A stretch of DNA of 64,000 nt from Omphiscola glabra. Lineage: Eukaryota; Mollusca; Gastropoda; Lymnaeidae. The notes below the pieces were generated by a model. That model did no database searches and was not told where the DNA came from. It saw only the letters and a program-made list of their open reading frames with translations. Within the stretch, counting starts at the first letter, position 1, and the number at the start of each line of letters is the position of its first letter. Location: NCBI GenBank assembly GCA_964017045.1, contig OZ024806.1, forward strand, positions 24,840,003-24,904,002. The letters run 5' to 3'. Below are positions 10,111-20,849 of this stretch, piece by piece. The position numbers and the translations under genes were made by a program.

Positions 10111-10345
10111 AAATATATAGTCTCCTGGAATCGCTTTAGATGTGGGACTTGTTTCACTTAAATAAAACTTCTTTCTATAAATTTAAATAGCTTTTTTAAA
10201 ATCTAAAAATCCTCATCTTGTATTGTTGATAAAAGGAGATTTTTTTATATATATTTTGTTATAAATTATTTTTATTTTTGTCTTCTTCTTCCAATAACAA
10301 AATACAAGCCACGTTTGACGTCGAGGAAGAGATGTTTAGAGTCAC

Positions 10346-10541
10346 CGAATCAATGTTATCCAGAGACGTATCGGCATCCGGTTTGCATTCCTTTGTTTAC
10401 ACAGTGCCGCATCACGTGGCCCGGGTTCCCCACTGAGGAATATATCTTGTCCCATCTACCCACCGCACTGTCCCTCCGCATGTCGCATCTTTCAAACGTC
10501 CGATGATCGATGCTGGTGGCAGTGGACGCGATGCTATGAGC
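10346..10541 (-). other. Candidate 5' untranslated exon of the GPCR
   Basis: On the minus strand a strong acceptor-like tract, ctcatcctcttctttcag, ends at 10542. It is followed by ~196 bp of GC-rich sequence up to a possible donor (ttcg then gtgact at 10345). This is clearly more GC-rich than the surrounding AT-rich DNA. It contains several upstream ATGs, which weakens the case. It could instead be promoter-proximal regulatory DNA. Confidence 0.28.
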
Positions 10542-10599
10542 CTGAAAGAAGAGGATGAGAAGAGGATGAAACAGGAGTAAAATCAATAATGAATACAAA

Positions 10600-12650
10600 T
10601 GGGAATACATGCGAGATTTGTCATATGACTTTACTTGCCTCTTTTTTAAAAGGGAAGATTAACAAAATAAGTGAGTGTTGGTTCTTTTTCCCCTCTCTCC
10701 AGTGATTCTAAATTTGATGAACTCGTAGGACTTTTAAGGATTAAAGCGTTTGAACTGGAATTTTTGATAATACAGTTTCTATAGTTTACATTTGTATGCT
10801 TTTTCTGACATTTAAATTAATTAGTGTATGTGCATTCAGATATATGTGTATGTGTCTAGATTTGTACGTGTATTCGGGTAGATATAATGTATGTTTATCA
10901 CTTTGAACATTTGTATATCTCATATAAATTAAAATGTTTCTTTTGAAAAACAATCAAAAAAATCATTAGATCACAATCTGCAACCAACCTCTGTCAGTTC
11001 GAGATTTTTAATTGTCAACAATCATATTTAATTTCAGACGTAATTATTATATGTGGAAGTTGCTAAGGGTGGAAGGGAGGCACAAATCCCTGTCGTCATC
11101 GTAAGAGGGCGCGAAACAAACCACCTTCATTTTAAATGTAAAATTGACCCGTGGGGTGGGGGCTGACTTTGCCTGCTAGGGTCCTATTTGGATATGAAAT
11201 TTAGGTTTGTAGATTACCGTGCTTGGCATAGAATGTAAGTCACTTTAGTCATTGTATCAATAATATTTTTTAAAGGGTACAAAAATTAGTTGTACAAACT
11301 TTAGATTAAATCAACATCTGACATCTATCGAATGAATCAGAGTTTTTAAAGTAGCAGTATTTTAGTCAAAGTGCACTTTTAGTGGGCATAAGTACTAGAC
11401 CGTAGGCACAGTGCACTAGTAGTGGCAATAAGATACTTGCCCGTATTCACAGAGCAACTTTATTGACAACAAGATACTAACCCGATAGCTCTGAATACAG
11501 AATATTTACATTTAAAAGCACACTATAGTCCAAATAAGATTTTTGTTTCAAAGTCAAACTCTTTCAATGAACTTAAATTTCTAAAAGTTTGAGAGCCACT
11601 GGCATATAATGAAGTCGTATGATGAAGTCATAAAATGAAGTCATATAAAAAGGTAATATAAGAAGTCATTCGATGACGTCTTAAAATGAATTAATAAAAT
11701 GACATATGACATTGTAAAACGATGTCATATAACTAAGTCATGATATAAAGTCAAAAATTATAGTCAAATAATAAATGTATATTATTTATAATAAAGTACC
11801 ACAAAGAAGTCGTATAATTAGTGTTGTAATGAGTCATGTAATCGTTATATACTAAGAAGTCATATAATATCATCATAAAATTGGCGTCATATAAAAAATT
11901 CCAATGATGTAAAGGATTTTGTAAAAAAAAAAAAATTAAATAGTCGAAATTGTATACACATTTTTATATATTTTTTTTCCAGCAATTAAAAAACTTATTT
12001 CTGAACAAAAACTCTTAATCTTAAAGTTAGCGGTCACAAAATCTGTTGGCGGTCTCTTTGACAGAATACGCGCAACCTGTCTCGTTGACACACCCCACCC
12101 CCCTGTGCTGTCTTGCTGGCCCCTAATACAACTTTCCTCCACTACTCTCCTATTGTGTTGTAACCTCCCTTAGGAATCCATCGACACGTGATGTCACACA
12201 GAGGGCGTTGAACTCTACCCTCTGACTAAGAACGTTATTTCACATGATTTTTACAAACGCGTTTGATATGTTTGTAGGGCCTACCCACTCTATCATGTCG
12301 ATTTTTCGATACAATAAACTAGCTCTATTCTACCCGTTCAGATCTAATTTATAAACAACACTATTTTTTTTAATTTTGGTATTAAGCTGTAGTGTTCATT
12401 AACAGCACAATTATACCATTTACGAACGCAATTTTTTTTATCTTTCACAATTTTTTTTACAGCGCGTTTAACACATCCAAAGCGTAAAGATTGCAAATGT
12501 ATGGATACAATTTTACACTCACTAAGACACAGCATATTTTAAATAGAATACGGTATAGTTTACACACATGCACTGCAAAGCGGCCTCCGTGAATACAACT
12601 GTTAGCTTCCTCGGACCACAACGTTTACTACCCTGCATACGTTTCTTGTA
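10600..12650. other. AT-rich DNA with weak degenerate repeats, no gene seen
   Basis: A degenerate repeat of gaagtcatataa/gatgtcatataa type fills about 11605-11890. Diverged repeats with agtgcact and aagatact lie at 11340-11470. No convincing exon was found. Confidence 0.5.
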
Positions 12651-12654
12651 AGGC

Positions 12655-13030
12655 AATCTAAGTACGTCAGTACATAATACGGTACAGTCCAGTATATCTT
12701 AAGTGCATTCCTGTGAATCATATGGCGCAGTCCAGTACATCTTAAGATACAGTCCATATATCTTACAGTACATTCTTGCAAATCATACGTTTCAGTCAAG
12801 TACATTTTATGGTACAGTCCCGTAAATCTTAAGTGCATTCCTGTTCCTCTTTCAGTACTTTCCTGTAAATTATACGGTACACTCCTGTACATTACACCGA
12901 AAACTCCCGTAAAGCACACTGTACCATCCAGTACATCACGCAAAACGTACTCGAAAAGCGATGCGCATTCCAGTAAATCTTGCCCTGAACTTCAGTGCAT
13001 CACACTGTACAGTGCAGTACGCATACTATA
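12655..13030. repeat. Degenerate minisatellite, ~22-bp unit
   Basis: Units resemble acagtccagtacatcttaag with heavy substitution. The 113-codon minus-strand frame here follows the repeat (YDLQECTVR-like units) and is not called a gene. Confidence 0.7.
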
Positions 13031-13334
13031 CACTACAGTGAACAAACTTTGCGTTAACTCTAAGTGACTTATTTATTCTCATTGACACAGTTTTATTCCT
13101 TGTAGCTACTTAGTCGGACTATTTCAAGTCATTCTTGACGTCACACCCGGGACTAACAAGGGAGATCTTTGGCTTGGTAGAAACATCCTGACTTGTCAAA
13201 TAAATTGCGGTCTCGGACTAAGAGCTGTATTATCTTGTATCCTGTACTTGGCACCTGAACTAGAGGATACTTGACATTGAACAAGGGCAGAGGTTCTCAA
13301 ATTGTTTTACTCGCGGAGTCCTTTCTTAAAAATA

Positions 13335-13568
13335 CTAGCGAGAACCCGGCATGCGTTGCATGCCACTCAATGTAAAAAGTGTTTGTGTTTTAATTAAGAT
13401 TCAAAGTAATTTTTAAATAGAAAATATTTATTGTTTTTTCCGTCTGCTGTGTACACAAATAAATTAGACGTTTTTTTCGACGCGCGAGCAGGCAACATAC
13501 AGATGTCCACGTGAGAAGCATGTATTTTCAATATTTAGTCCACACACTTGTAGCGATTGATCCACCCA
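13335..13568 (-). mobile_element. Helitron 3' end with helicase C-terminal codons
   Basis: On the minus strand, from 13568 down, the frame reads WVDQSLQVCGLNIENT, then CFSRGHLYVACSRV. This is the conserved C-terminal block of the Helitron RepHel (Pif1-type) helicase. After one frameshift it continues KTSNLFVYTADGKN. A perfect hairpin follows at 13364-13348 (ggcatgc, loop aac, gcatgcc), then ggttctcg and CTAG ending at 13335, with T as the next base. Hairpin, CTRR end and A/T insertion context are the textbook Helitron 3' terminus. The upstream helicase and Rep domains are absent, so the copy is a defective relic. Confidence 0.85.
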
Positions 13569-14095
13569 TGCAGTAGCTCTGTTTTAAATTATATTTAGAT
13601 AGCTCAAATATTTTTTATTTTTAAAATAAGGCCCCCGGCCCCAAACGCAAAATTTTTAAATGGTTGTACTTATGTCACACACAAACTGAAATTTCATTTG
13701 TATTTGATTGATTTCTAGCCACCCATGCAATATCACTGATTGAAATGATATTTGTATAGCTCATATAAGAAAAAAATAATTTGGGTCTCAGGCCCGAAAA
13801 GGAATATTTCAAAATGGATAAGCTAATTCAGAAACCTTTGGTGCGCACAACAACTTACCAACGTTTTATCGCAATCGGATGAATGGTATAGGAATTATAT
13901 TTAGCTCATAAAAGAGGAAAAAAAAGAATTTAGGTCCCCGGTCCCAAAACGGAATATTGTAAAATGTGTGTACAAATTCAGAAACATTTGCATTTTTTTA
14001 CAATTCACAAAATTTTCATCACCTTTGATTAATGGTATAGAAACACAATCGGGATATTCTTATATATGTATAGATATAGATTACCGAATTAAGAT
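13569..14095. repeat. Diverged ~150-bp modules adjoining the Helitron
   Basis: About three loose copies of a module carry cacccatgcaatatc or cggatgaatggtatagg, then tagctcatataag, an A-rich run, a ggcccc-type G/C patch and ggaatatt. The modules begin exactly where the helicase frame is interrupted. They may be a nested element or subterminal repeats of the Helitron. Confidence 0.55.
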
Positions 14096-14117
14096 AACTT
14101 TTTTTGCAATTATTCAA

Positions 14118-14740
14118 GGATGATATGTCTGTCTGTCTGTCTGACTGTCTGTCTCTCTGTATGTCTCTCTGTCTTCTCTCTGTCATTCTGTCTGTCTCTC
14201 TATCTGTCTGTCTCTCTGTCTATCTCTCTGTCTCTCTGTCTTTGTATGTCTCTATGTCTCTCTCTGTCTGTCTCTCTGTCGCTCTGTCTGTCTGTCTCTC
14301 TGTTTGTCTCTCAAGCTGTCTCTCAGTCTGTCTCACTGTCAGTCTTTGTCCCTCTGTCTATCTCTCTGTCTCTCTGTCATTATGTCTGTCTCTCTGTCTA
14401 TCTCTCTGTCTGTCTGTCTGTCAGTCTCTCTATCTGTCTCCTTGTCTGTATCTCTGTCTGTATCGCTGTCTCTCTGTCAGTTTCTCTGACTGTCTCTTTT
14501 TGTCTCTCCTTCTGTCTCTCTGTCTGTCTGACTGCCTGTCTGTTTGTCTGTCTGTCTGTTTATCTATCTATCTACCTATCTATATATCTATCATCTATTT
14601 ATCTACCTATCTACCATGCCTGCCTGCCTACCTACCTACCTGTCCACCTACCTACCTACCTAACTACCTACCTACCTACCTACCTACCTACCTACCTAAC
14701 TACCTACCTACCTACCTATCTACCTAACAATCTAGTTATC
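14118..14740. repeat. Tetranucleotide array (ctgt/ctct, then ctac)
   Basis: About 440 bp of tctgtctc/tgtctctc passes into a (ctac)n tract from ~14560. The long plus-strand Ser/Leu/Cys/Val frames here are microsatellite artefacts. Confidence 0.95.
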
Positions 14741-14752
14741 CAGCTACTTTCT

Positions 14753-14907
14753 ACAGACATGTTTACCCTCAAAATCTTAAAATCGTACAATATCACAAAA
14801 TCGTTCAACACATTATCTTAATAGTAAAAAAAAAACACAGTATATATAATGTATACACATCAAAATCGTACATTGTACGCCAAAATCGTAAGAGTAAACA
14901 GGTCTGT
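14753..14907. mobile_element. Tc1/mariner-like MITE, copy 1
   Basis: A ~151-bp element with inverted ends cagacatgtttac and gtaaacaggtctg, flanked by TA on both sides. The TA duplication fits Tc1/mariner target choice. The interior carries repeated aaaatcgtac. It sits inside a tetranucleotide array that resumes at 14908. The copy at 23116-23271 is its reverse complement, nearly identical through most of its length. Confidence 0.7.
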
Positions 14908-15185
14908 ATCTATCTACCCATCTTTCTATCTACCTATCTCCCTACCTACCTACCTACATGTCTATCTATCCATTTATCTACCTACCTACCTATTTTTCTA
15001 CCTACCTACCTATCTATCCATCTATCCATTCATCCTCTCACCCACACACCCTTCCATCCATCCATCCTTTCATCCATCCATCCATCCATCCGTCTATCTA
15101 TCTTTTATCTACATCTCTATCTATCTATAATCTGTGTATTTGTCTGGCTGTCTGTCTTTCTGTCTATCTATCTCTCTATCTAATA
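14908..15185. repeat. Tetranucleotide array (ctat/catc), right side of MITE
   Basis: Imperfect ctat, ctac and catc repeats continue the 14118-14740 array beyond the inserted MITE. Confidence 0.92.
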
Positions 15186-16287
15186 AAATCTCTATTTTTT
15201 AAATTAAATTTTCACTTGTGTAAAGTGATTGAGTTTTGATATCCATGGGTAAGTAAATGTAAATTTATTTATTTATTGTTAAAGTCCACAGGGTTTTAAA
15301 AAAATAAATAAATCATACACTGGATTGTAGCCCCCTTACATACGCAAAAAGATTTTATTTTCATTTAATATGCTTTATTCTTATCTAGATCAGTGATAAG
15401 TGCATTAAAAATGCTATTTGGCTATTTAGTTTTGCTGCACCAATTTAATTAAACAGCATATTCTTATTAAAATTATTTTTAAATGTAGAGTTTTTACTAC
15501 TTTATAAATGTCATCAAAGTTTACTTTTGGAATGAATAAAAAGTACAAACTTATTAAATGTTAAAAATACAAAGCTAAATTAGTATTTAAGTTTAGCAAT
15601 TTAAAAAGCAATCAATGCTATTTATTAATTTTACTTATAAGAAGGGGAATGTACATTATCAGTTTTGGCACGTTCTTTTTTAAATCAGAAATCTTTTAGC
15701 TTTGTGTAAAGAGGCAATTCTCACTATGACGTCATTTGCGTGATTATTTAGAACTAATTAATTTTAATTGTATTTCGCCTTATTGACAACGCGCTAAAGA
15801 ACGCACTAACAACAACTTATGTTTAGGTTTTCCCGATGAATGTGATTACTGTGTATTTCTTCGATCATATTTTTTCTATTTATTTTTTTTTCATAACTTT
15901 CAAACGCATATAAAATGCTTAAGATAGTTCCTTAGTTGTTTCTTTATATGTATTTGTAATTTATAATATTAATACTTAAACCTTTGCTAAAATAAAAGCG
16001 GAAATATAATATTTTTTGCGCATGTAAATTTATTCTATTTCCGTAAAATAATAGAAAATAACTATGATTGTTTTTAAGAGTCCGAACGTATCAAAATATA
16101 TTCGGGTTTTAAGCGTTATGTCCCCATAGCTCATTCTTATATATATGTATATATTTCCATGGTTAAGCCCCATTTGCCCAAACCTATATCCTTACAATTT
16201 TCATGAAATAATTAGCTATCTAATTCCCTGGAGGTATCGTAAGTGTATTGCTTGGAGTGCAGTTTGGCAACCATTGAACTCGATGAT
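15186..16287. other. AT-rich unique DNA, no gene seen
   Basis: No array, mobile terminus or coding frame is recognised here. Confidence 0.5.
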
Positions 16288-16640
16288 ACTTGACTCATGA
16301 ACAAGAGATGAGGTTCTTTACATTTTAGATAATATTCTCCCTTTACAGTCAGAACCTGGGCACTTGACTCATGAACAAGAGCTTGGGTTCTTTACCCTTT
16401 AGGCAATTTACAATCAGATTGAGAACACTTGACTCATGAACAAGAGCTTGGGTTCTCTACCCTTTAGGCAATTTACTCCTTTACAATCAGATTGAGAACA
16501 CTTGACTCATGAATAAGAGCTTGGGTTCTCTACCCTTTAGGCAATTTACTCCTTTACAATTAGATTGAGAACACTTGCATCACTATCAAGAGTTTGGGTT
16601 TTCTACCCTTTAGGCAATTTACTCCTTTACAATCAGATTA
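16288..16640. repeat. Tandem array, ~73-bp unit x ~5
   Basis: Units contain acttgactcatgaacaagag and later accctttaggcaattt. A single diverged copy of the first part, at about 13245-13300, lies just beyond the Helitron 3' end, so the unit predates the amplification. Confidence 0.85.
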
Positions 16641-16921
16641 AGGACAAGATCCACTGTTCAAAATTTTTGTTAAAGAGGCACGTTATAAAATTACAAAGAA
16701 ATACAGGTTAAGATCCACCGACATTTTTTCTCACAGAGTCCTCAAATGGTTCGTCAGCCATGACTTTAGTATCCCTGACTTAAATTATAGTTGACACTTG
16801 ACCTGGCAAATGTTATGCTATTACACAGTCATCTTGTATGCAGAAGTCTTGATGGCATGGTTATAGTTCACTGACACCCAAACCTGATGATGTATCAGTC
16901 ACATGTGACGATGAGGGCCTA

Positions 16922-17546
16922 TGTTACGGACTGTTATTACTATGGAGAATTTAATCTCTTATTTTAGTGTATGGCTCGTTCCAAAACAGTACATAACAAA
17001 AGAAGGTACAAATTTTAAATACAATAAACTATTAATACGATACTCAAACCAGAGCTAATTACAATATATACGTTTTTAATGTGTTAATTACAAGGAATTA
17101 CAAAATCAAAAGAATATGATTAAACTATTGACTTACAGTTTGGCTGGCACCGGTACGATGTTAATAAAAATACAGTGTGAAAAAATTGTACAATGAGGAA
17201 AAGAAAGCTACACATACAGAGTAAACAACGCACTGTCTAGTAGCACAATAATAACACACGCTTTAAGTCTCGTGATAAAGGATCTGCCTTCCTTCATTCA
17301 ATCTTCGGCCTTTTTATAGTCTACTTCTGTTAGATTATTCCGGTAACAGAATACGCAGTGTATCTGCTTCCAGTATACTCTAGATTATTCGAAAATTTTC
17401 GGCAGGAAGAGGCTATTAATTTTATTTAGTTAAAACAAGTCAAAATAGACTATTTTTAGTAAGCATCACCTAATAATAGCACAGTGTGGTTTCATATGGG
17501 TTATGCACGAGGAAAGCGTACAGCAAAACACGTCACCTACATAACA
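16922..17546. mobile_element. Solo LTR, family 1, copy 1 (625 bp)
   Basis: It begins TGTTAC and ends ATAACA, the short inverted TG...CA termini of a retroviral-type LTR. Flanks are gccta (16917-16921) and gctta (17547-17551), a 5-bp target duplication with one mismatch. It aligns over its full length with 22265-22866. A TATA-like tttttatagt lies near 17311. No internal gag-pol sequence is adjacent, so it is most likely a solo LTR left by recombination. Its strand and retrotransposon family are not determinable here. Confidence 0.75.
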
Positions 17547-17654
17547 GCTTATTATTTGCCACTCAAAACTGTGGTACCTAAATCTGTGAGTTTCAAATTT
17601 CTGACATATCGTCCACACAAACGCAAATTCCCCCAAACAGACAACTGACAACAA

Positions 17655-17835
17655 AAAGAAAATTGTCCACAAAAGGCCATTGTCCACAGAAGACAACTGT
17701 GCACAGTAGGCAAATGTTCAAAGTAGGAAACTGTAGGAAACTTTACAACAGAAGGCAACTGTCCAGTGTAAGGCAAATGTCTACTGAAGGCAATAGTCCA
17801 CAAAAGGTTACAGTCGACAGAAGACAACTCACCAC
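17655..17835. repeat. Degenerate minisatellite, ~18-20-bp unit
   Basis: Units resemble acagaaggcaactgtcca. Open frames on both strands are repeat artefacts. Confidence 0.65.
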
Positions 17836-18142
17836 AGTCCCCAATGTATTTTCTATAACAGGAAAGGAGAACGTGCAGCATGTTGGACACATTCGGCCCG
17901 CTTAAATTTTTACGAAACCTTGCAAAACTTCTGAGAACTGGATTAATGTTATCGTAAAATGTACACACTTTCAAATGATATTCTGAAAAAAATTTATAAA
18001 TTAATTATTCCAGTTTAAAATTTTCAAACTGCAATAATAATATTATTTGTTTCTGTTGGCAATTAGTTTCAATTTATTTTCTAGAACAATTGATGCCAGC
18101 CCAACTGGCTCCGCGGGACACTCTCCTTACATTTTTCTTTTT

Positions 18143-18209
18143 AGGCAACCCCTGTGAAACAATCGTTCGACCACCAAAGGGGTCGCGACCCACAGGTTGA
18201 GAACCGCAA
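18143..18209 (+). mobile_element. SPIN-like hAT element, 5'-truncated copy 3
   Basis: It retains ttaggcaacccctgtgaaac, then a ggggtcgcgacccacag block and gttgagaaccgc. This is the 3' part of the same family as 7630-7821 and 49391-49587, and its G/C blocks look closest to the remembered consensus. The 5' half is missing and no target duplication can be identified. Confidence 0.7.
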
Positions 18210-18424
18210 CGTTAGACGCTGACGTGTTATGTGAAGGTGGAGCTAACCTGCTTTAGAAAATACGGTAGACAACCCATGTGTCATATTGTGTCGTTGTTTT
18301 TGTTTAATGTCAATAACGCAATATGTCAGCAAAGTGGAAATAATAGATGGATCAATACCCTCTATGTAGCTGAGCTGGTGCCAAACGATCAGGTAATGAT
18401 TGTCAGGTGAATATTGTGTACGAA

Positions 18425-18712
18425 ACGAATTTTGTATGATGCCAATATTGTTTGAGGTGAATTTTGTTTGAGGTGAATTTCGTATTATGCGAAATTTGTA
18501 TGATGCGAATTTTGCATGATGATTATAGTGTATGGGGCGAAAGTTGCAAGATGAGTATATTGTATGGGGCGAAAGTTGCAAGATGAGTATATTGTATGGG
18601 GCGAAAGTTGCAAGATGAGTATATTGTATGGGACGAAAGTTGCAAGATGAGTATATTGTATGAGGCGAAAGTTGCAAGATGAGTATATTGTTTGGGGCGC
18701 AAATTGCAACGT
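18425..18712. repeat. Minisatellite, 32-bp unit
   Basis: From 18538 there are over five near-identical 32-bp units containing gatgagtatattgtatgggg and gaaagttgcaa. Diverged units lie to the left. The minus-strand frame of 144 codons is repeat-derived. Confidence 0.88.
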
Positions 18713-19095
18713 TTGGCTTACGTAATGGCCTCCACTGTTCTTGTTGTGTGTTTCTTCTTAGTTGTACATTGATTTCTCCGCTTGTTCGATTATGAACCCA
18801 GCTTATCTGTGGTTCAAGTTATGATTTTTAAAAATAAAAACAATATTTAAAAGAAATTAAAACAAAATATCACGGTGGTTCTCAAAAATTGACACAGAAT
18901 GAATAGAGGTGCAACGAGGTGAATAATGTCTCATGAAATTATTAAAATTGCCAATTTAGGTAATTCAATGAGATTAGAACTAATAACATGCCATGCTATT
19001 TTTAAAAAAATGTGTTTCAGTTTAACTTTCAACATGACACTTTTGCTTTCTTGCTAAGATACTAACGAAGATAGAGAAATTAAGTTAGATGTATC

Positions 19096-19300
19096 CAGTG
19101 GCTAATCTTGACGAAAAATCTGCCTCTGGCATACTAACGAAAGTGTTAGAAATAGATCTCAAAAGTGGCGCCCGGGGGGAATTCATAAAAATCGCGCCCC
19201 CGAAAAAGAGACATAATTCATATTCTGTTGCATATAAATCCCCAAAAAATAACGACCGAGATGATGGTCTCACCCCTCACACCCACTAGATACGCCACTG
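19096..19300. mobile_element. hAT MITE, second copy of the CAGTGGC family
   Basis: A 205-bp element begins cagtggctaatc and ends gatacgccactg. Flanks are gatgtatc (19088-19095) and gctgtatt (19301-19308), an 8-bp duplication with two mismatches. The interior shares gcgcccgggg and gcgcccccg with 5758-5948. It is older than that copy, judged by decay of its termini and duplication. Confidence 0.72.
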
Positions 19301-19514
19301 GCTGTATTAAGTTAGTGGCCTAATATTGTTTCAATGCTTCTTAAACCTACAATCTAGAGCTTAAAATAACAGTTATCGACTTGACTCCATAATTGATTAA
19401 AAATAGGTCAATACACTTTTTAAGTTGTTTTTTTATGTTTTTGATGCTGTCCGTACCTCTACCTTCAAATAAAAATCTACCACTACCTCGATGTGACATC
19501 GAAACACATTTTGG

Positions 19515-19745
19515 GTGAACATGGAAAACTGTTCAGAAATATGAAAAACAGATTTAAGAACATGGAACACTTGGGAATATGGAACACATATTTGAAAACA
19601 TGGAGCACTGGTTGGGAATATAGAACATAGATTTGAAAACATGGCACACTTGGGAATATGGAACACATATTTAAGAACATGGAACACTGGTTGGGAATAT
19701 GGAACACAGATTTGAAAATGGGGAGCATTGGATGTGAATACACTG
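19515..19745. repeat. Minisatellite, ~40-bp unit x ~5
   Basis: Units carry gggaatatggaacacatatt and acatggaacactggtt. Minus-strand frames of 84-96 codons arise from the repeat. Confidence 0.85.
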
Positions 19746-20099
19746 ATCGCAAATGGAACAGATCGTACAACATTGCAGTTTAGTAATACGTCTTGCTTTT
19801 CCGCAGCGGTGCGCTGAAGAGCCGTCTCTGGGATATGAATATTAGGCCTTTTACTACCATATCTCTTTTCAGTTATAGCTGAGGATACTCATTAGAAATT
19901 CAATTACAAATACGAATGGTCATTCTTCTGACCTCATATTTGAAATTCGCTGATTAACAACAGAATCGAATTCTTTGCATGAGAAAGATGGAGTTTTATC
20001 TAATGGCGGGTTTTGATAATGTAACAGAGGCAGAAACTAATTTCGAAAAAATATAATTACTCTTAAGATTCATAGGTGCACCATTAACAACTAGCTGAT

Positions 20100-20300
20100 T
20101 CTTTCAGATTTCATGTGATATTACACTGGTGTACAATTGAAATCAGCTTATTAGGTCAGTTGTCATGTGATATTAAATTGATGAATCATTTAAATCTAGC
20201 TATTTCGTTCGGATATCATGTGATATGAAATTAATGTATCATTGAAATCTAGCTAATTCGTTCAGATTTCATGTGATATGAATTGATGTATAATTAAAAT
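20100..20300. repeat. Degenerate array, ~55-bp unit x ~3.5
   Basis: Units carry ttcagatttcatgtgatat and attgaaatctagctaattcg. Confidence 0.7.
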
Positions 20301-20849
20301 CATTTATTTTATTGGAATAATTGGATAAAACTTTTGAAAAATATTTATAACTAATTATTTGTCAAGTTCTAAGCTAAACTGAAAAAACCATGGTTAGAGC
20401 TTTCAAATATCTTTTCCAGCCAATACAAAATGCATTTCTTTTAAAATATCTGTAATTCAATGTAAATTTCGTCAATGTAACAGATAAGTTAGCGGCATGC
20501 GTTCGAGTTATGGACGTTGTAATCTGATGTACAAAATTTTGGAGTTCAACGCTCGGAGGTAACCGGACCGACAAATTAACATTGGCCCTCCGGGTATATG
20601 GGACTCGTCAAACTTGGATGTTCGCTCATTTAAACCAAAGAAATCTCCGACTGTTCACCCCCTTCAATTATCCACCCCTCCCTCCAACCGCTACATGCCC
20701 CCATCCCAGCTACCCAGCAGTTGAAATAAAAATTGATCAAGAAACAAAGACAAGGACTAATTGAAGTATCGTCAGCTGTAAAGCAGATCGCCACATTTAC
20801 CTTCACGCGACGCCTTCCCGTACTAGCGTACAGAGCAGCTAAAGTCTAA

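Noticed and set aside
10074..10157. 28-codon N-terminal extension of the GPCR starting at GTG
   Set aside because: The GTG follows a TAA immediately. The first ATG at 10073 has good Kozak context and a splice-acceptor-like site lies between them.
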